This document shows, piece by piece, positions 16,757 through 26,793 of a stretch of DNA of 64,000 nt. Position 1 is the stretch's first letter. Each line of letters begins with the position of its first letter. The translations under genes and the position numbers were made by a program. The notes below the pieces were generated by a model. That model searched no databases and was not told the DNA's origin. It saw nothing but the letters and a program-made list of their open reading frames with translations. Source of the stretch: Streptomyces sp. NBC_01788 (lineage in GTDB: Bacteria > Actinomycetota > Actinomycetes > Streptomycetales > Streptomycetaceae); the NCBI RefSeq assembly GCF_035917575.1, contig NZ_CP109090.1, forward strand, positions 1,178,001-1,242,000, given 5' to 3'.

Positions 16757-17623
16757 ATGACGAACCCGGCCGAAAGGCTCGTCGACCTGCTCGACCTGGA
16801 GCAGATAGAAGTCAACATCTTCCGCGGTCGCAGTCCGCAGGAGTCCCTCCAGAGGGTCTTCGGCGGCCAGGTGGCCGGCCAGGCACTGGTCGCCGCCGGA
16901 CGCACGACGGACGGGGAACGGCCGGTCCACTCGCTGCACGCGTACTTCCTGCGCCCGGGCCGGCCGGGTGTGCCGATCGTGTACCAGGTGGAGCGGGTAC
17001 GGGACGGGCGGTCCTTCACCACCCGCCGGGTCACCGCCGTACAGCAGGGCCGGACGATCTTCAATCTGACCGCTTCCTTCCACAAGCCTGAACAAGGGAG
17101 CTTCGAGCACCAGATGCCGGCGGGGCCCGAGATCCCGGAGCCGGAGTCCCTGCCGACGGTCGCGGACGAGATCCGGGAGCATCTGGGCACACTGCCGGAG
17201 CAGTTGGAGCGCATGGCACGGCGGCAGCCGTTCGACATCCGGTACGTGGACCGGCTGCGCTGGAGCACCGAGGACGTCAAGGAGGCCGAACCGCGCAGCG
17301 CCGTGTGGATGCGCGCGGTGGGACCGCTCGGTGACGACCCACTCGTGCACACCTGCGCGCTGACCTACGCCAGCGACATGACCTTGCTGGATGCGGTGCG
17401 CATCCCGGTCGAGCCGCTCTGGGGGCCGCGCGGCTTCGACATGGCGTCGCTGGACCACGCCATGTGGTTCCACCGGCCGTTCCGTGCGGACGAGTGGTTC
17501 CTGTACGACCAGGAGTCGCCGATCGCGACAGGCGGGCGCGGTCTGGCCCGCGGGCGCATCTTCGACCTTCAGGGGCGCCTGCTCGTGTCGGTCGTCCAGG
17601 AAGGCCTGTTTCGCGCGGTGTAG
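16757..17623 (+). CDS. tesB: Acyl-CoA thioesterase II (TesB-like)
   Basis: A 288-residue double-hotdog enzyme. The N-terminal hotdog shows FGGQVAGQALVAA and HSLHAYFLRPG; the C-terminal one shows SLDHAMWFHRPFRADEWFLY with the Asp of the Asp-Thr/Ser-Gln catalytic set, and a later RGLARGRIFD. It hydrolyses acyl-CoA to free acid and CoA in the cytoplasm. AGGAG lies ten bases before the ATG. It is codirectional with the helicase, 40 bp apart, and ends at a convergent hairpin. Confidence 0.92.
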   Translation: MTNPAERLVDLLDLEQIEVNIFRGRSPQESLQRVFGGQVAGQALVAAGRTTDGERPVHSLHAYFLRPGRPGVPIVYQVERVRDGRSFTTRRVTAVQQGRTIFNLTASFHKPEQGSFEHQMPAGPEIPEPESLPTVADEIREHLGTLPEQLERMARRQPFDIRYVDRLRWSTEDVKEAEPRSAVWMRAVGPLGDDPLVHTCALTYASDMTLLDAVRIPVEPLWGPRGFDMASLDHAMWFHRPFRADEWFLYDQESPIATGGRGLARGRIFDLQGRLLVSVVQEGLFRAV

Positions 17624-17632
17624 GCGGACAGG

Positions 17633-17655
17633 CGGACCCTCCCCGCAGTGGTCCG
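17633..17655 (+). terminator. Hairpin between convergent genes
   Basis: CGGACC (17633-17638) and GGTCCG (17650-17655) form a short stem with an 11-base loop just after the thioesterase stop and before the convergent DUF6397 gene end. Confidence 0.45.
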
Positions 17656-17683
17656 TCGGGCGGTCAGGGCCGGCGGGTGCGGC

Positions 17684-18715
17684 TCAGGTAGCTCTGTGGA
17701 AGAGCCTGCCCAGCAGGCCGCGCGCCGGTCGGGAGAACTCGCCTGGACGGTGTCGTTCGCAGTGCTCGGGCGCGGGCGGACACCGGTGCCGTGCCGAGCG
17801 CGGGTGTGCGTCCGCGTGCCGGTGTGCGTCCCGATGTCGGTGCGTGTCCGGATGCCGGTGTGAGTCGTTTTGGTGCGGATGCGGGTCGAGGTGTCGTGAG
17901 ACCGGGCGGGGCGCGGGCCGCTGGATGCGCGCCTCCCGCACTGTCCGCTCCAGGTCCGCTCGGAGCAGGCCGATCTCGTCGGGGTCCTGCGCCGTCGTGA
18001 TCCGCTCGGTGAGGTGGGCGGCCGGCGAGCCGGGTGTGCCATGGGCGGGTGGTGGTGGCCGGAAGCGGCTCAGATGGGAGCGCTCGTAGGGGTCCGTGAC
18101 GATCTCGGAGATCTGGACCGGGTCTAGCAGCGAGGCCAGGGCGCCCGCCCGCTCCCACGGTTCTCCTGCCTGACCCAGCAGGAAGCCCAAGTACCGTCCG
18201 CGCCAATTGCGGGGGCGCAGGTCCAGGCCGGTGTCCAACTGGCCCCGCAGCGCCTCCGGCAGGGGCCGACTCAGCAGCGGGGCGTTCTTCGCGTCGGCGG
18301 CGAACTCGCACAGTTCGTCCGCCAGGTACCGCCAGACCACGGCCCGGTAGCGGTTGAGGTGGAAGGCCACCGGAATCAGGAGGCCCAGCCTGGCCAGACG
18401 GGTGAACCGGGCGGCGGTCACCTCCATGATCGCCGAGCCCTCCCTGGTCCCCACGGTCGCCACCCTCTTCCGCAGCGCCTCCGGAAAGCCCTCCTCCCCC
18501 CGCAGCCGTTCGACCTCAGAGCGGTCGACCTGCCGGCCGATTCCTTCCTCAGCGGCCCGGGTGCGGATGTGGCCGAGGTGCACGGCTAGGTCGAACTCGC
18601 TGCGTTTGAGGCTCAGTTCGCGAGCCGCCCGGCTCTGCGAGAAGGGCGCTCGGCCCGTGGTGGCAGCCGGCCGAGCGGTTGACGTGACCTCACGCGTGAC
18701 AGTGTTGCCGGACAT
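17684..18715 (-). CDS. DUF6397 family protein with histidine-rich tail
   Basis: A 343-residue protein. The first ~225 residues match the Streptomyces DUF6397 family: SRAARELSLKRSEFDLAVHLG looks like a MerR-like helix-turn-helix, followed by RFTRLARLGLL, VWRYLADEL and RNWRGRYLGFLL. From about residue 270 the sequence becomes low-complexity and rich in His, Asp and Arg (HRHPDTHRHRDAHRHADAH). The tail may bind metal or nucleic acid, or may simply be expanded repeats. No function is established. There is no operon partner. Confidence 0.75.
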   Translation of the reverse strand: MSGNTVTREVTSTARPAATTGRAPFSQSRAARELSLKRSEFDLAVHLGHIRTRAAEEGIGRQVDRSEVERLRGEEGFPEALRKRVATVGTREGSAIMEVTAARFTRLARLGLLIPVAFHLNRYRAVVWRYLADELCEFAADAKNAPLLSRPLPEALRGQLDTGLDLRPRNWRGRYLGFLLGQAGEPWERAGALASLLDPVQISEIVTDPYERSHLSRFRPPPPAHGTPGSPAAHLTERITTAQDPDEIGLLRADLERTVREARIQRPAPRPVSRHLDPHPHQNDSHRHPDTHRHRDAHRHADAHPRSARHRCPPAPEHCERHRPGEFSRPARGLLGRLFHRAT

Positions 18716-18840
18716 ACTGGTCTCCCCCGTGGAGTGTCGGGATCGCGCCGTTTGCGATCACCTGCGAAAACGGTAGCCGGTGACGGGATCGACCGCGCGA
18801 GCCTGTGGATAACTTCGCGAGGGAACAGCGAAAGGGCAGG

Positions 18841-19257
18841 TCAGAGGTCTGTCGACGACGGCCGTTCAGGCCGTCGGGCGTCCACGACGTCGAGGTGCTC
18901 GCCGACCCGGTTGACGAGCAGGGTCATCTCGTAGGCGATCTGACCGATGTCGACCTCCGCTCCGCTGAGGACGCACAGGCAACTGCCCGCGCCGGCGGCG
19001 GTGACGAACAGCACCGCGTCGTCGAATTCGACCATCGTCTGGCGCACCCCGCCCGCGCCGAAGTGGCGTCCCGAGCCCTTGGCCAGGCTGTGCAGGCCGG
19101 ACGAGACGGCCGCGAGATGCTCCGCGTCCTCGCGTCGGAGCCCCGTGCTCGTTCCCGTCACCAGTCCGTCGGTGGACAGTACTAAGGCGTGGTGTACGTG
19201 CTCCACGCGTTGGGTCAGATCGTCGAGCAGCCAGCTCAGTGTCTGGTTCTGCGCCAT
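18841..19257 (-). CDS. Roadblock/LC7 domain protein
   Basis: A 138-residue protein matching the bacterial roadblock/LC7 family along its length: NQTLSWLLDDLTQRV, ALVLSTDGL, LAAVSSGLHSLAKG, and the C-terminal QIAYEMTLLVNRVGEHL. In Streptomyces such proteins normally lie in conservons with a sensor kinase, a DUF742 protein and a small GTPase of the Ras/Rab-like CvnD type, and act as adaptor or GTPase regulator. Here none of these partners is adjacent, so it is an orphan. It is divergent from the PPOX gene. Confidence 0.88.
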   Translation of the reverse strand: MAQNQTLSWLLDDLTQRVEHVHHALVLSTDGLVTGTSTGLRREDAEHLAAVSSGLHSLAKGSGRHFGAGGVRQTMVEFDDAVLFVTAAGAGSCLCVLSGAEVDIGQIAYEMTLLVNRVGEHLDVVDARRPERPSSTDL

Positions 19258-19352
19258 GATGCGGTCTCCCCGTGTGATCTCTTCCCCCCAGACCGGAGGA
19301 TCTGCCGCCAGCCTTCCCCACCGCCACTGTCCCGGCAAGGAGGATGGGCACC

Positions 19353-19781
19353 ATGGCACAAAAGATGACCGACGAGGAATGGCGGGCTTTCGTCTCTTAC
19401 GGCACCCGCACCGGCAAGCTGTCGACCGTTCGGGCCGATGGGAGCCCTCATGTCGCGCCGATCTGGTTCCTGCTCGACGGCGACGACGTGGTGTTCAACA
19501 CCGGGAAGGAGACCGTGAAGGGGCGAAATCTGGCCCGTGACGACCGGGTCGCCCTGTGCGTGGACGACGAACGGCCGCCGTTCACGTTCGTGGTGCTGCA
19601 GGGCCGCGCCCGGCTCTCGGAGGACCTCGACGAACTCCGGCAGTGGGCCACCCGCATCGGCAGCCGATACATGGGCGAGGATCGCGGCGAGGAGTTCGGA
19701 GCCCGCAACGGCGTGCCGGGCGAACTCCTGGTCCGGGTCAGGGTCGACAAGGTGGTGGCGGTGAAGGATCTCGCGGACTGA
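19353..19781 (+). CDS. PPOX-class F420-dependent oxidoreductase
   Basis: A 142-residue split-barrel flavin/F420-binding protein. Diagnostic stretches are GKLSTVRADGSPHVAPIWF, VFNTGKETVKGRNLARDDRV and a C-terminal VRVRVDKVVAVKDLAD. Members use coenzyme F420 or FMN to reduce small molecules such as biliverdin or quinones. AGGAGG lies nine bases before the ATG at 19353; the in-frame ATG at 19344 directly abuts it and is less likely. No neighbour indicates the substrate. Confidence 0.88.
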   Translation: MAQKMTDEEWRAFVSYGTRTGKLSTVRADGSPHVAPIWFLLDGDDVVFNTGKETVKGRNLARDDRVALCVDDERPPFTFVVLQGRARLSEDLDELRQWATRIGSRYMGEDRGEEFGARNGVPGELLVRVRVDKVVAVKDLAD

Positions 19782-19946
19782 CCCCCACCACCGGCGGGCT
19801 CCCGCCCGTCGGTCCGTACGCGGCCGGTCGCCTTCGGCACGTGAAGTCGAGGAGCCGGGTGGTGCGTCCCTGCGATCCGCCCGGCGCACGCGACCAGCCG
19901 AACGAGGAACCGCCTACCCGGCATCCGTCCGCCCCGGTGGGGGATC

Positions 19947-20555
19947 ATGCGGAACATGAGCGACGACCACACACACATCCAGGAGTTCTTCACGGCCCGC
20001 GCCGCCGACTGGGACAACCGGTTCCCGGACGATGGTCCCGCCTATGCGGCCGCGGTCGCCGAGCTCGGGCTGCGCGAGGGCGACCGCGTCCTCGACGCGG
20101 GCTGCGGCACCGGGCGCGCCATGCCCCCGCTGCGCGCGGCCGTGGGCGCTTCGGGCATCGTCGTCGGCGCCGATCTGACGTGGGCCATGCTGGAGGCCGC
20201 CGTAAGGGCCGGGCGGGACCGGGAAGGACTGCTGCTGCTCGCCGATGTGGGCGCGCTGCCACTCGTGTCGGGGTCGTTCGACGCCGTGTTCGCCGCGGGC
20301 CTCATCGCTCACCTTCCTCGCCCAGCGGAGAACCTCCGCGAGTTGCGGCGCGTCGTACGCCCCGGCGGCACGCTGGCGCTCTTCCATCCGATCGGCCGTG
20401 CGGCGCTCGCCGCGCGTCAGGGCCGGCGGATCACGCCGGACGATCTGCGTGCGGAACCCAACCTCCGCCCGCTGCTCTCCGGTTCGGGATGGCGCTTGAC
20501 GTCCTACGTCGACGAGGACACCCGCTTCCTGGCCCTGGCCGCACGCGAGGACTGA
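19947..20555 (+). CDS. Class I SAM-dependent methyltransferase
   Basis: A 202-residue Rossmann methyltransferase. Motif I VLDAGCGTGRAMPPL, the acidic end of strand 2 (VVGADLT), LLLLADVGALPL and RRVVRPGGTLALFHP are the usual SAM-binding landmarks. The substrate cannot be inferred. A GGGGGAT stretch precedes both possible starts at 19947 and 19956. Confidence 0.85.
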   Translation: MRNMSDDHTHIQEFFTARAADWDNRFPDDGPAYAAAVAELGLREGDRVLDAGCGTGRAMPPLRAAVGASGIVVGADLTWAMLEAAVRAGRDREGLLLLADVGALPLVSGSFDAVFAAGLIAHLPRPAENLRELRRVVRPGGTLALFHPIGRAALAARQGRRITPDDLRAEPNLRPLLSGSGWRLTSYVDEDTRFLALAARED

Positions 20556-20689
20556 CCGCCGTCCGACCTCGCCGGCCCCACGGTCTCCGGGTGAGGGACC
20601 GCAGGTCCGAGTGTGCACGGGAGTCGTGACAAGGGCCTTCCCCTCGCACTAGGGTGCGCGCCGTTGGGCGAACCGATGGGGAGGCTGGG

Positions 20690-21568
20690 ATGGCCGGGAC
20701 TGAAGAGGAGGTCGCCACCGCGGACGACGCTCTGTATGTGCTCACGGCGGTACTGCTGACGCCCGCGCAGTTTCCGAGCGTTCTGGGGGACGACTACCCG
20801 GAGGCCTGTGCGGCCCTCGGCCTCGCACCGCTCGCCGACGGGTACGGCCTGGTGCTCGGTCAGGACGGCGACGGGGCGCGGTGGACGGTCGCCGTCGACG
20901 ACGTGCCGCTGGTCGCCGTGGCCGTCGCGTCCTGGGACTGCGGAATGGAGTACGACCTGTCTCCCGACGAGCGCAGCGTCGTCGCCGCCCTGCCGGGCTG
21001 GCCCCTGACCCTCGCCGTGGCGGCTCCCGGCGTGCCCGCGCCGCACGATCCGGACCCGGAGTCCTCCGGCGGGACCGCGCTGTCCCCGCCCGACAGCGGT
21101 GCCTGGGGACCGGCCCAGCGTCGTCTGGGCGCCGACGAGATCGCGCTGCAGTGGGCGGTGTGGCGCGAGCAGCTCGACGACGCGGAGTTCCTCGCTCCCG
21201 CGGACAGCGCCCGCACCGGGGAAGACGACGATCCGTCGAGCGCGTCGGCCCACGGAAACAGCGAACCGGCGGACGGAACGGGTGGCAAGCCTTCTCCGAG
21301 CCACAGCGGCATCCGGCGCGCGCTGGCGGAGGCACGCGCGTACGTGGACAAGCCTCCGCCGCTGGGCCGGGTCCGGTCGTCCTTCGCGCCCGGCGACGCG
21401 CGTACCCTGCGGGCCGACGGTCCGGGCTGGTCGATGGTGGCCCGCACCGACGACATCGCCTTCGTGCTCCTCGACGACGAGCCCGGCGAGGTCCTGCCGA
21501 TCGGTCGTGGGCCGGAGCTGCCGGGTCTGCTGGAAGCCCTCGACAAGCTGGCCGTACGCCCCCTCTGA
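20690..21568 (+). CDS. Hypothetical protein
   Basis: A 292-residue soluble acidic protein that I do not recognise. It has an N-terminal folded part (to ~residue 105), a low-complexity Ser/Asp/Gly linker (~165-215) and a C-terminal folded part with VARTDDIAFVLLDDEPGEVLPI. Start 20690 is supported by a GGGGAGG about six bases upstream. The stop codon lies inside the strong hairpin at 21557-21590. Confidence 0.7.
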   Translation: MAGTEEEVATADDALYVLTAVLLTPAQFPSVLGDDYPEACAALGLAPLADGYGLVLGQDGDGARWTVAVDDVPLVAVAVASWDCGMEYDLSPDERSVVAALPGWPLTLAVAAPGVPAPHDPDPESSGGTALSPPDSGAWGPAQRRLGADEIALQWAVWREQLDDAEFLAPADSARTGEDDDPSSASAHGNSEPADGTGGKPSPSHSGIRRALAEARAYVDKPPPLGRVRSSFAPGDARTLRADGPGWSMVARTDDIAFVLLDDEPGEVLPIGRGPELPGLLEALDKLAVRPL

Positions 21569-21590
21569 GCTCCTGTGCTCAGAGGGGGCG
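21557..21590 (+). terminator. Strong 14-bp hairpin, bidirectional
   Basis: CGCCCCCTCTGAGC (21557-21570) is perfectly complementary to GCTCAGAGGGGGCG (21577-21590) with a six-base loop. The stop codon of the upstream gene is inside the left arm. It separates convergent genes and could terminate both. Confidence 0.8.
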
Positions 21591-21730
21591 ACCGCCGGAG
21601 TCCGACGCGCTGATGGCGTGGGTTGAGTTCGATGGCCGGACGCCCGCGGACCGGATCGTCGGCAGGCCCGCGAACGGCGATGTGGCCGGCTCATGCGCCC
21701 CTGGCAGGAGCGCGCGGGGACGGGAGCACT

Positions 21731-21913
21731 TCAGCGGCCGAGCTCCTTGCGGGTGACGCGGCGCAGCCGGCGCCGCTGCGAGGGGTCCAGGGCGAGGTAT
21801 GCGGCGGCCGGGACTCCGAGCACTATCAGGACGGCGACCCACCAGGGCAGCCAGATCAGCAGAATGAGCCCGACCGCCACTCCTCCTGCGGCGATCTTCG
21901 CGTTCTTCGACAT
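21731..21913 (-). CDS. Small conserved membrane protein
   Basis: A 60-residue protein with a long hydrophobic region (residues ~8-43, likely two helices around LPWW) followed by a very basic tail (SQRRRLRRVTRKELGR). A perfect GGAGG six bases before the ATG supports it as a real gene. Similar short proteins are common in Streptomyces; the function is unknown. Confidence 0.8.
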   Translation of the reverse strand: MSKNAKIAAGGVAVGLILLIWLPWWVAVLIVLGVPAAAYLALDPSQRRRLRRVTRKELGR

Positions 21914-22086
21914 CTGTCGCCTCCTTCGCGGCCACTGCCGCTCTCTGCTGTGAGAACGGGTCCGCGCTCCCGGCGGTTCCGGACCTCGACCCTGAGACGC
22001 CCCTGAGGCGCACCCCTACTGGTCGCGCTGGGAACGCTCTCCTCGGCCGCGCGCGGGACCTGGGTCGCTGCGCTCCCAGGACCACC

Positions 22087-22118
22087 CTGGGCACACACAC
22101 GCGCGTGTGTGTGCCCAG
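22087..22118 (-). terminator. 32-bp perfect palindrome after xylA
   Basis: The two halves CTGGGCACACACACGC and GCGTGTGTGTGCCCAG are exact reverse complements with no loop. The element lies 18 bases past the xylA stop and is probably its terminator. The centre is alternating purine-pyrimidine (CA/CG/TG). Confidence 0.75.
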
Positions 22119-22136
22119 ATGCCGGAAGTCTCCGTG

Positions 22137-23358
<1,222 letters not shown>

Positions 23359-23482
23359 ATGCCGACGCGTCCCTGGGAAGGGAACAAGGGCCACGACCGG
23401 GTCGGCACCCCGCGTCGCCGGGCCGTGTACACCAAAAGAACTGCAGGTCAGATCCCGCGAGCCGCGGAAAGAGGGAGAGCCG

Positions 23483-24928
23483 ATGTCAGCAGCCGAGGGT
23501 CCGCTCGTCGTCGGTGTGGACTCGTCCACGCAGTCCACCAAGGTGCTCGTCGTCGACGCGGCCACCGGACAGGTCGTGGCGAGCGGGCAGGCGCCGCACA
23601 CCGTCTCGTCCGGCGACGGCCGCGAGAGCGACCCGCGCCAGTGGTGGGACGCCCTGTGCGCGGCGCTCCAGCAGTGCGGGGAGGCGGCCCACGAGGCGGC
23701 CGCCGTGTCGATCGCCGGCCAGCAGCACGGACTCGTGACCCTGGACGCGCAGGGCGTCCCGGTGCGGCCCGCCCTGCTGTGGAACGACGTGCGCTCGGCG
23801 CCGCAGGCCCGCCGTCTCGTCGAGGAACTGGGCGGCCCCAAAGCCTGGGCGGAGCGCACGGGCAGCGTGCCGGGGGCCTCCTTCACGGTCACGAAATGGG
23901 CCTGGCTCGCCGAGCACGAGCCGGAGGCGGCGCGGTCGACGGCGGCGGTGCGCCTGCCGCACGACTACCTCACGCAGCACCTGACGGGCGAGGGCACGAC
24001 GGATCGGGGGGACGCCTCGGGTACGGGCTGGTGGGCGTCCACGACCGAGGCGTACGACGAGGAGACCCTGGCCCATGTGGGGCTCGATCCGGCGCTGCTG
24101 CCCCGGGTGGTGCGTCCGGGCGAGGTGGCGGGGACCGTGCGCGACAGCCATGACCTGCCGTTCTCCAAGGGCACACTGGTGGCGGCCGGCACCGGTGACA
24201 ACGCTGCCGCCGCGCTGGGCCTCGGGCTGCGGCCGGGCACACCGGTACTGAGTCTCGGCACCTCCGGCACGGTGTACGCGGTGTCCCGCCACCGGTCGGC
24301 CGACCCGACGGGCACGGTGGCCGGTTTCGCCGACGCGCGCGGTGACTGGCTCCCGCTCGCCTGCACCCTCAACTGCACGCTCGCCGTCGACCGGGTCGCC
24401 GCTCTGCTCGGCCGGGACCGCGAGGCCGTGGAACCCGGTACGTCCGTCACGCTGCTCCCCTACCTGGACGGCGAACGCACCCCGAACCTGCCGAACGCGT
24501 CCGGGCTGCTGCACGGGCTGCGCCACGACACCACGCCCGGACAGTTGCTGCAGGCCGCCTACGACGGCGCCGTGCACGCCCTGCTCGGCGCGCTGGACCT
24601 GGTGCTGGACCAGGACGCCGACCGCACCACCCCGCTGCTGCTGATCGGCGGCGGCGCCCGGGGCACGGCCTGGCAGCAGACCGTGCGGCGCCTGTCCGGG
24701 CGGCCCGTGCAAATCCCGGAGGCCCGAGAGCTGGTCGCGCTGGGCGCCGCCGCCCAGGCCGCGGGGCTGCTCACCGGCGAGGATCCGGCCGCGGTCGCCC
24801 GCCGCTGGCGCACGGCCGACGGCCCGGTGCTCGAGGCAGTGGAGCGCGACGAGGCGACCTTGAACAGGATCTCCGGGGTACTCTCCGATGCGGCACCGCT
24901 GCTGGAGCGCGGGACGCGGACCCCCTGA
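23483..24928 (+). CDS. xylB: Xylulokinase
   Basis: A 481-residue FGGY-family sugar kinase phosphorylating D-xylulose to xylulose 5-phosphate, which enters the pentose phosphate pathway. The N-terminal phosphate motif GVDSSTQSTKV, IAGQQHGLV, and the C-terminal LIGGGARGTAWQQ adenosine motif are clear. A GAGGGAGA ribosome site precedes the ATG. The open frame extends upstream to 23315 but has no support there. It lies divergent from xylA and 110 bp before the ROK regulator. Confidence 0.96.
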   Translation: MSAAEGPLVVGVDSSTQSTKVLVVDAATGQVVASGQAPHTVSSGDGRESDPRQWWDALCAALQQCGEAAHEAAAVSIAGQQHGLVTLDAQGVPVRPALLWNDVRSAPQARRLVEELGGPKAWAERTGSVPGASFTVTKWAWLAEHEPEAARSTAAVRLPHDYLTQHLTGEGTTDRGDASGTGWWASTTEAYDEETLAHVGLDPALLPRVVRPGEVAGTVRDSHDLPFSKGTLVAAGTGDNAAAALGLGLRPGTPVLSLGTSGTVYAVSRHRSADPTGTVAGFADARGDWLPLACTLNCTLAVDRVAALLGRDREAVEPGTSVTLLPYLDGERTPNLPNASGLLHGLRHDTTPGQLLQAAYDGAVHALLGALDLVLDQDADRTTPLLLIGGGARGTAWQQTVRRLSGRPVQIPEARELVALGAAAQAAGLLTGEDPAAVARRWRTADGPVLEAVERDEATLNRISGVLSDAAPLLERGTRTP

Positions 24929-25038
24929 CGGACACCGGCGGGCGGACGGCCGTCCCGCGGCCGTCCGCCCGCACCGCATCGTTCGACGCAGAGCGCCGGC
25001 GGACACCGACCAAGGAAGACACCGAGGACGACGGAGGC

Positions 25039-26247
25039 ATGACCGCACCGCTGCACGAGACCCACTCCGCCGGTCCGGGGCGCACGCTGCCCGACACCCA
25101 GCAGGGCATGCGCCGTCGCAACCTCGCCCGGGTCATGCACACCGTCCGCGCCGAGGGGCCGCTGTCGCGGGCGGCGGTCGCCTCACGCATCGGACTGACC
25201 CGTGCCGCGGTGTCGACCCTCGTCGACGAACTCGTCCGGACCGGACTTCTGGAAGAGCTGGGGCCCGAGCGGCCCGGCCGGGTGGGCCGTCCCGGTTCGG
25301 CCCTGGCCGTCAGCGGGCACGGCCCCGCCGGGGTCGGCGCGGAGGTCGGGGTCGACCACCTCGCGGCCTGCGTGGTCGACCTGCGCGGCCAGGTGCGGGC
25401 GCGGGCGGTACGCCGTGGAACGAACCGGGGCCGCTCCCCCGAACCGGTGGCGAGCGAACTCACCGCGCTGATACGCCAGGTCGTCGCCGAGGCGGAGCGG
25501 CAGGACCTGTGGGCCGCGGGACTCTCGGTCGCGGTGCCGGGACTGATCGCACGGGACGGTCGTACGGTCGTGCGTGCCCCCAATCTCGACTGGAACGACA
25601 CCGACCTCGGCGCCCTGCTGCCGCCCGGGCTGCCCCTGACGGTGGACAACGAGGCGAACTTCGGCGGACTCGCGGAACTCTGGCTCGGCGAGGACACGCC
25701 GCGTGACTTCCTGCATGTGTCGGCGGAGATCGGCATTGGTGCCGCCGTGGTGGTCGACGGGCAGCTGCTGCGCGGGACGCGCGGTTTCGCGGGCGAGCTG
25801 GGGCATGTGCCGGTCGAACCGGACGGGCCCGCGTGCCCGTGCGGCGGGCGCGGCTGCCTGGAGCAGTACGCGGGAGAGGAAGCCGTGCTGCGGGCGGCCG
25901 GCCTGGAGCCGGGCGAAGGGCGGGTCGGACTGCTGGCGACCCGCGCCGCCGCGGGCGACGAGGAAGTACGGCGGGCCCTGCGGGATGCCGGCAGGGCACT
26001 GGGCGTCGCGCTGACCGGGGCCGTCAACCTGCTCGACCCCCGGAGCGTCGTGCTGGGCGGTGCCCTGTCCGCACTCGCGCCCTGGCTCCTGCCTTCCCTG
26101 GAGGCGGAGTTGGCGAGCCGGACCGCGGGGGCCGCCTGTCCGGTGTCGGTGTCCCGACTGGGCCCCGAGGGGCCGCTGCTGGGCGCCGCGCACGCGGTGG
26201 TGCGGTCCGTCCTCGACGACCCGGCGGCAGTGGCCGAACGCGCCTGA
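25039..26247 (+). CDS. ROK family transcriptional regulator (XylR-like)
   Basis: A 402-residue protein with an N-terminal winged helix (LSRAAVASRIGLTRAAVSTLV) and a ROK sugar-binding domain including the zinc motif CPCGGRGCLEQYAG and the sugar-contacting ELGHVPVEPDG. Its place directly after xylB on the same strand strongly suggests it is the xylose repressor of xylA and xylB, released by xylose. The ATG at 25039 follows a run of GGAGG-like sequence (ACGGAGGC). Confidence 0.9.
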   Translation: MTAPLHETHSAGPGRTLPDTQQGMRRRNLARVMHTVRAEGPLSRAAVASRIGLTRAAVSTLVDELVRTGLLEELGPERPGRVGRPGSALAVSGHGPAGVGAEVGVDHLAACVVDLRGQVRARAVRRGTNRGRSPEPVASELTALIRQVVAEAERQDLWAAGLSVAVPGLIARDGRTVVRAPNLDWNDTDLGALLPPGLPLTVDNEANFGGLAELWLGEDTPRDFLHVSAEIGIGAAVVVDGQLLRGTRGFAGELGHVPVEPDGPACPCGGRGCLEQYAGEEAVLRAAGLEPGEGRVGLLATRAAAGDEEVRRALRDAGRALGVALTGAVNLLDPRSVVLGGALSALAPWLLPSLEAELASRTAGAACPVSVSRLGPEGPLLGAAHAVVRSVLDDPAAVAERA

Positions 26248-26793
26248 TCTCAGACCCACTTCACCCGATCGAGTGGCGGAGTTTTCCACAATTCCGCGGG
26301 AGTCCACCGAGCCCCACCGGGCTCTTCTGCCCAACCCGCGAGCCCCGTAACGTGATTCACGCGAGGTGCCGTCGTCGAGTCGGATCGCCGGCGGATCTCG
26401 GGTGTCGAAGGGGTTCTCATGACGGGGAAACACCAGCTGTCCCGGACAGTCACGCCAGGCCCACCGGCTCGACACGTCGAGCGGTTGACGCGTTCCGAAT
26501 ACCCCGGCTCGACCCGGTGAAGTGACTCGCGCCTGACCGCCGTTCGGTCGGCCGCCGGCCGGCCGGCCACCCAGGCCGCCGAGTCCCCGTTGACCGATCC
26601 GTGTGACACCGACGCCGCGTGCGTGGCCACGCTCCACGAGGAGCGGCCGTCGGTGAGCGAGACTCGCCGCGGACCGCACGGACTCCTCACCCACCGACCG
26701 AACCACGTACCCCCTCATGGACGGTTTAGCGGCCTCCCGCCCCTCCCCGAGACACCCGCACCACTACTCCCCCACACAGAAAGGCCACCACCC
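26248..26793 (+). other. 546-bp intergenic stretch, no gene seen
   Basis: No convincing coding sequence or RNA gene is seen. The region is less G-rich near 26340-26450 and contains a GGCC-repeat run near 26550. It should hold the promoter of the amidase gene. Confidence 0.4.

Noticed and set aside
8944..17352. A minus-strand frame open for 2802 codons across ABC, DUF5709, L31, helicase and thioesterase genes.
   Set aside because: It lies opposite several well-supported genes, its translation is low-complexity and changes character at each gene border, and high third-position GC in Streptomyces commonly suppresses stops in the antisense frame.
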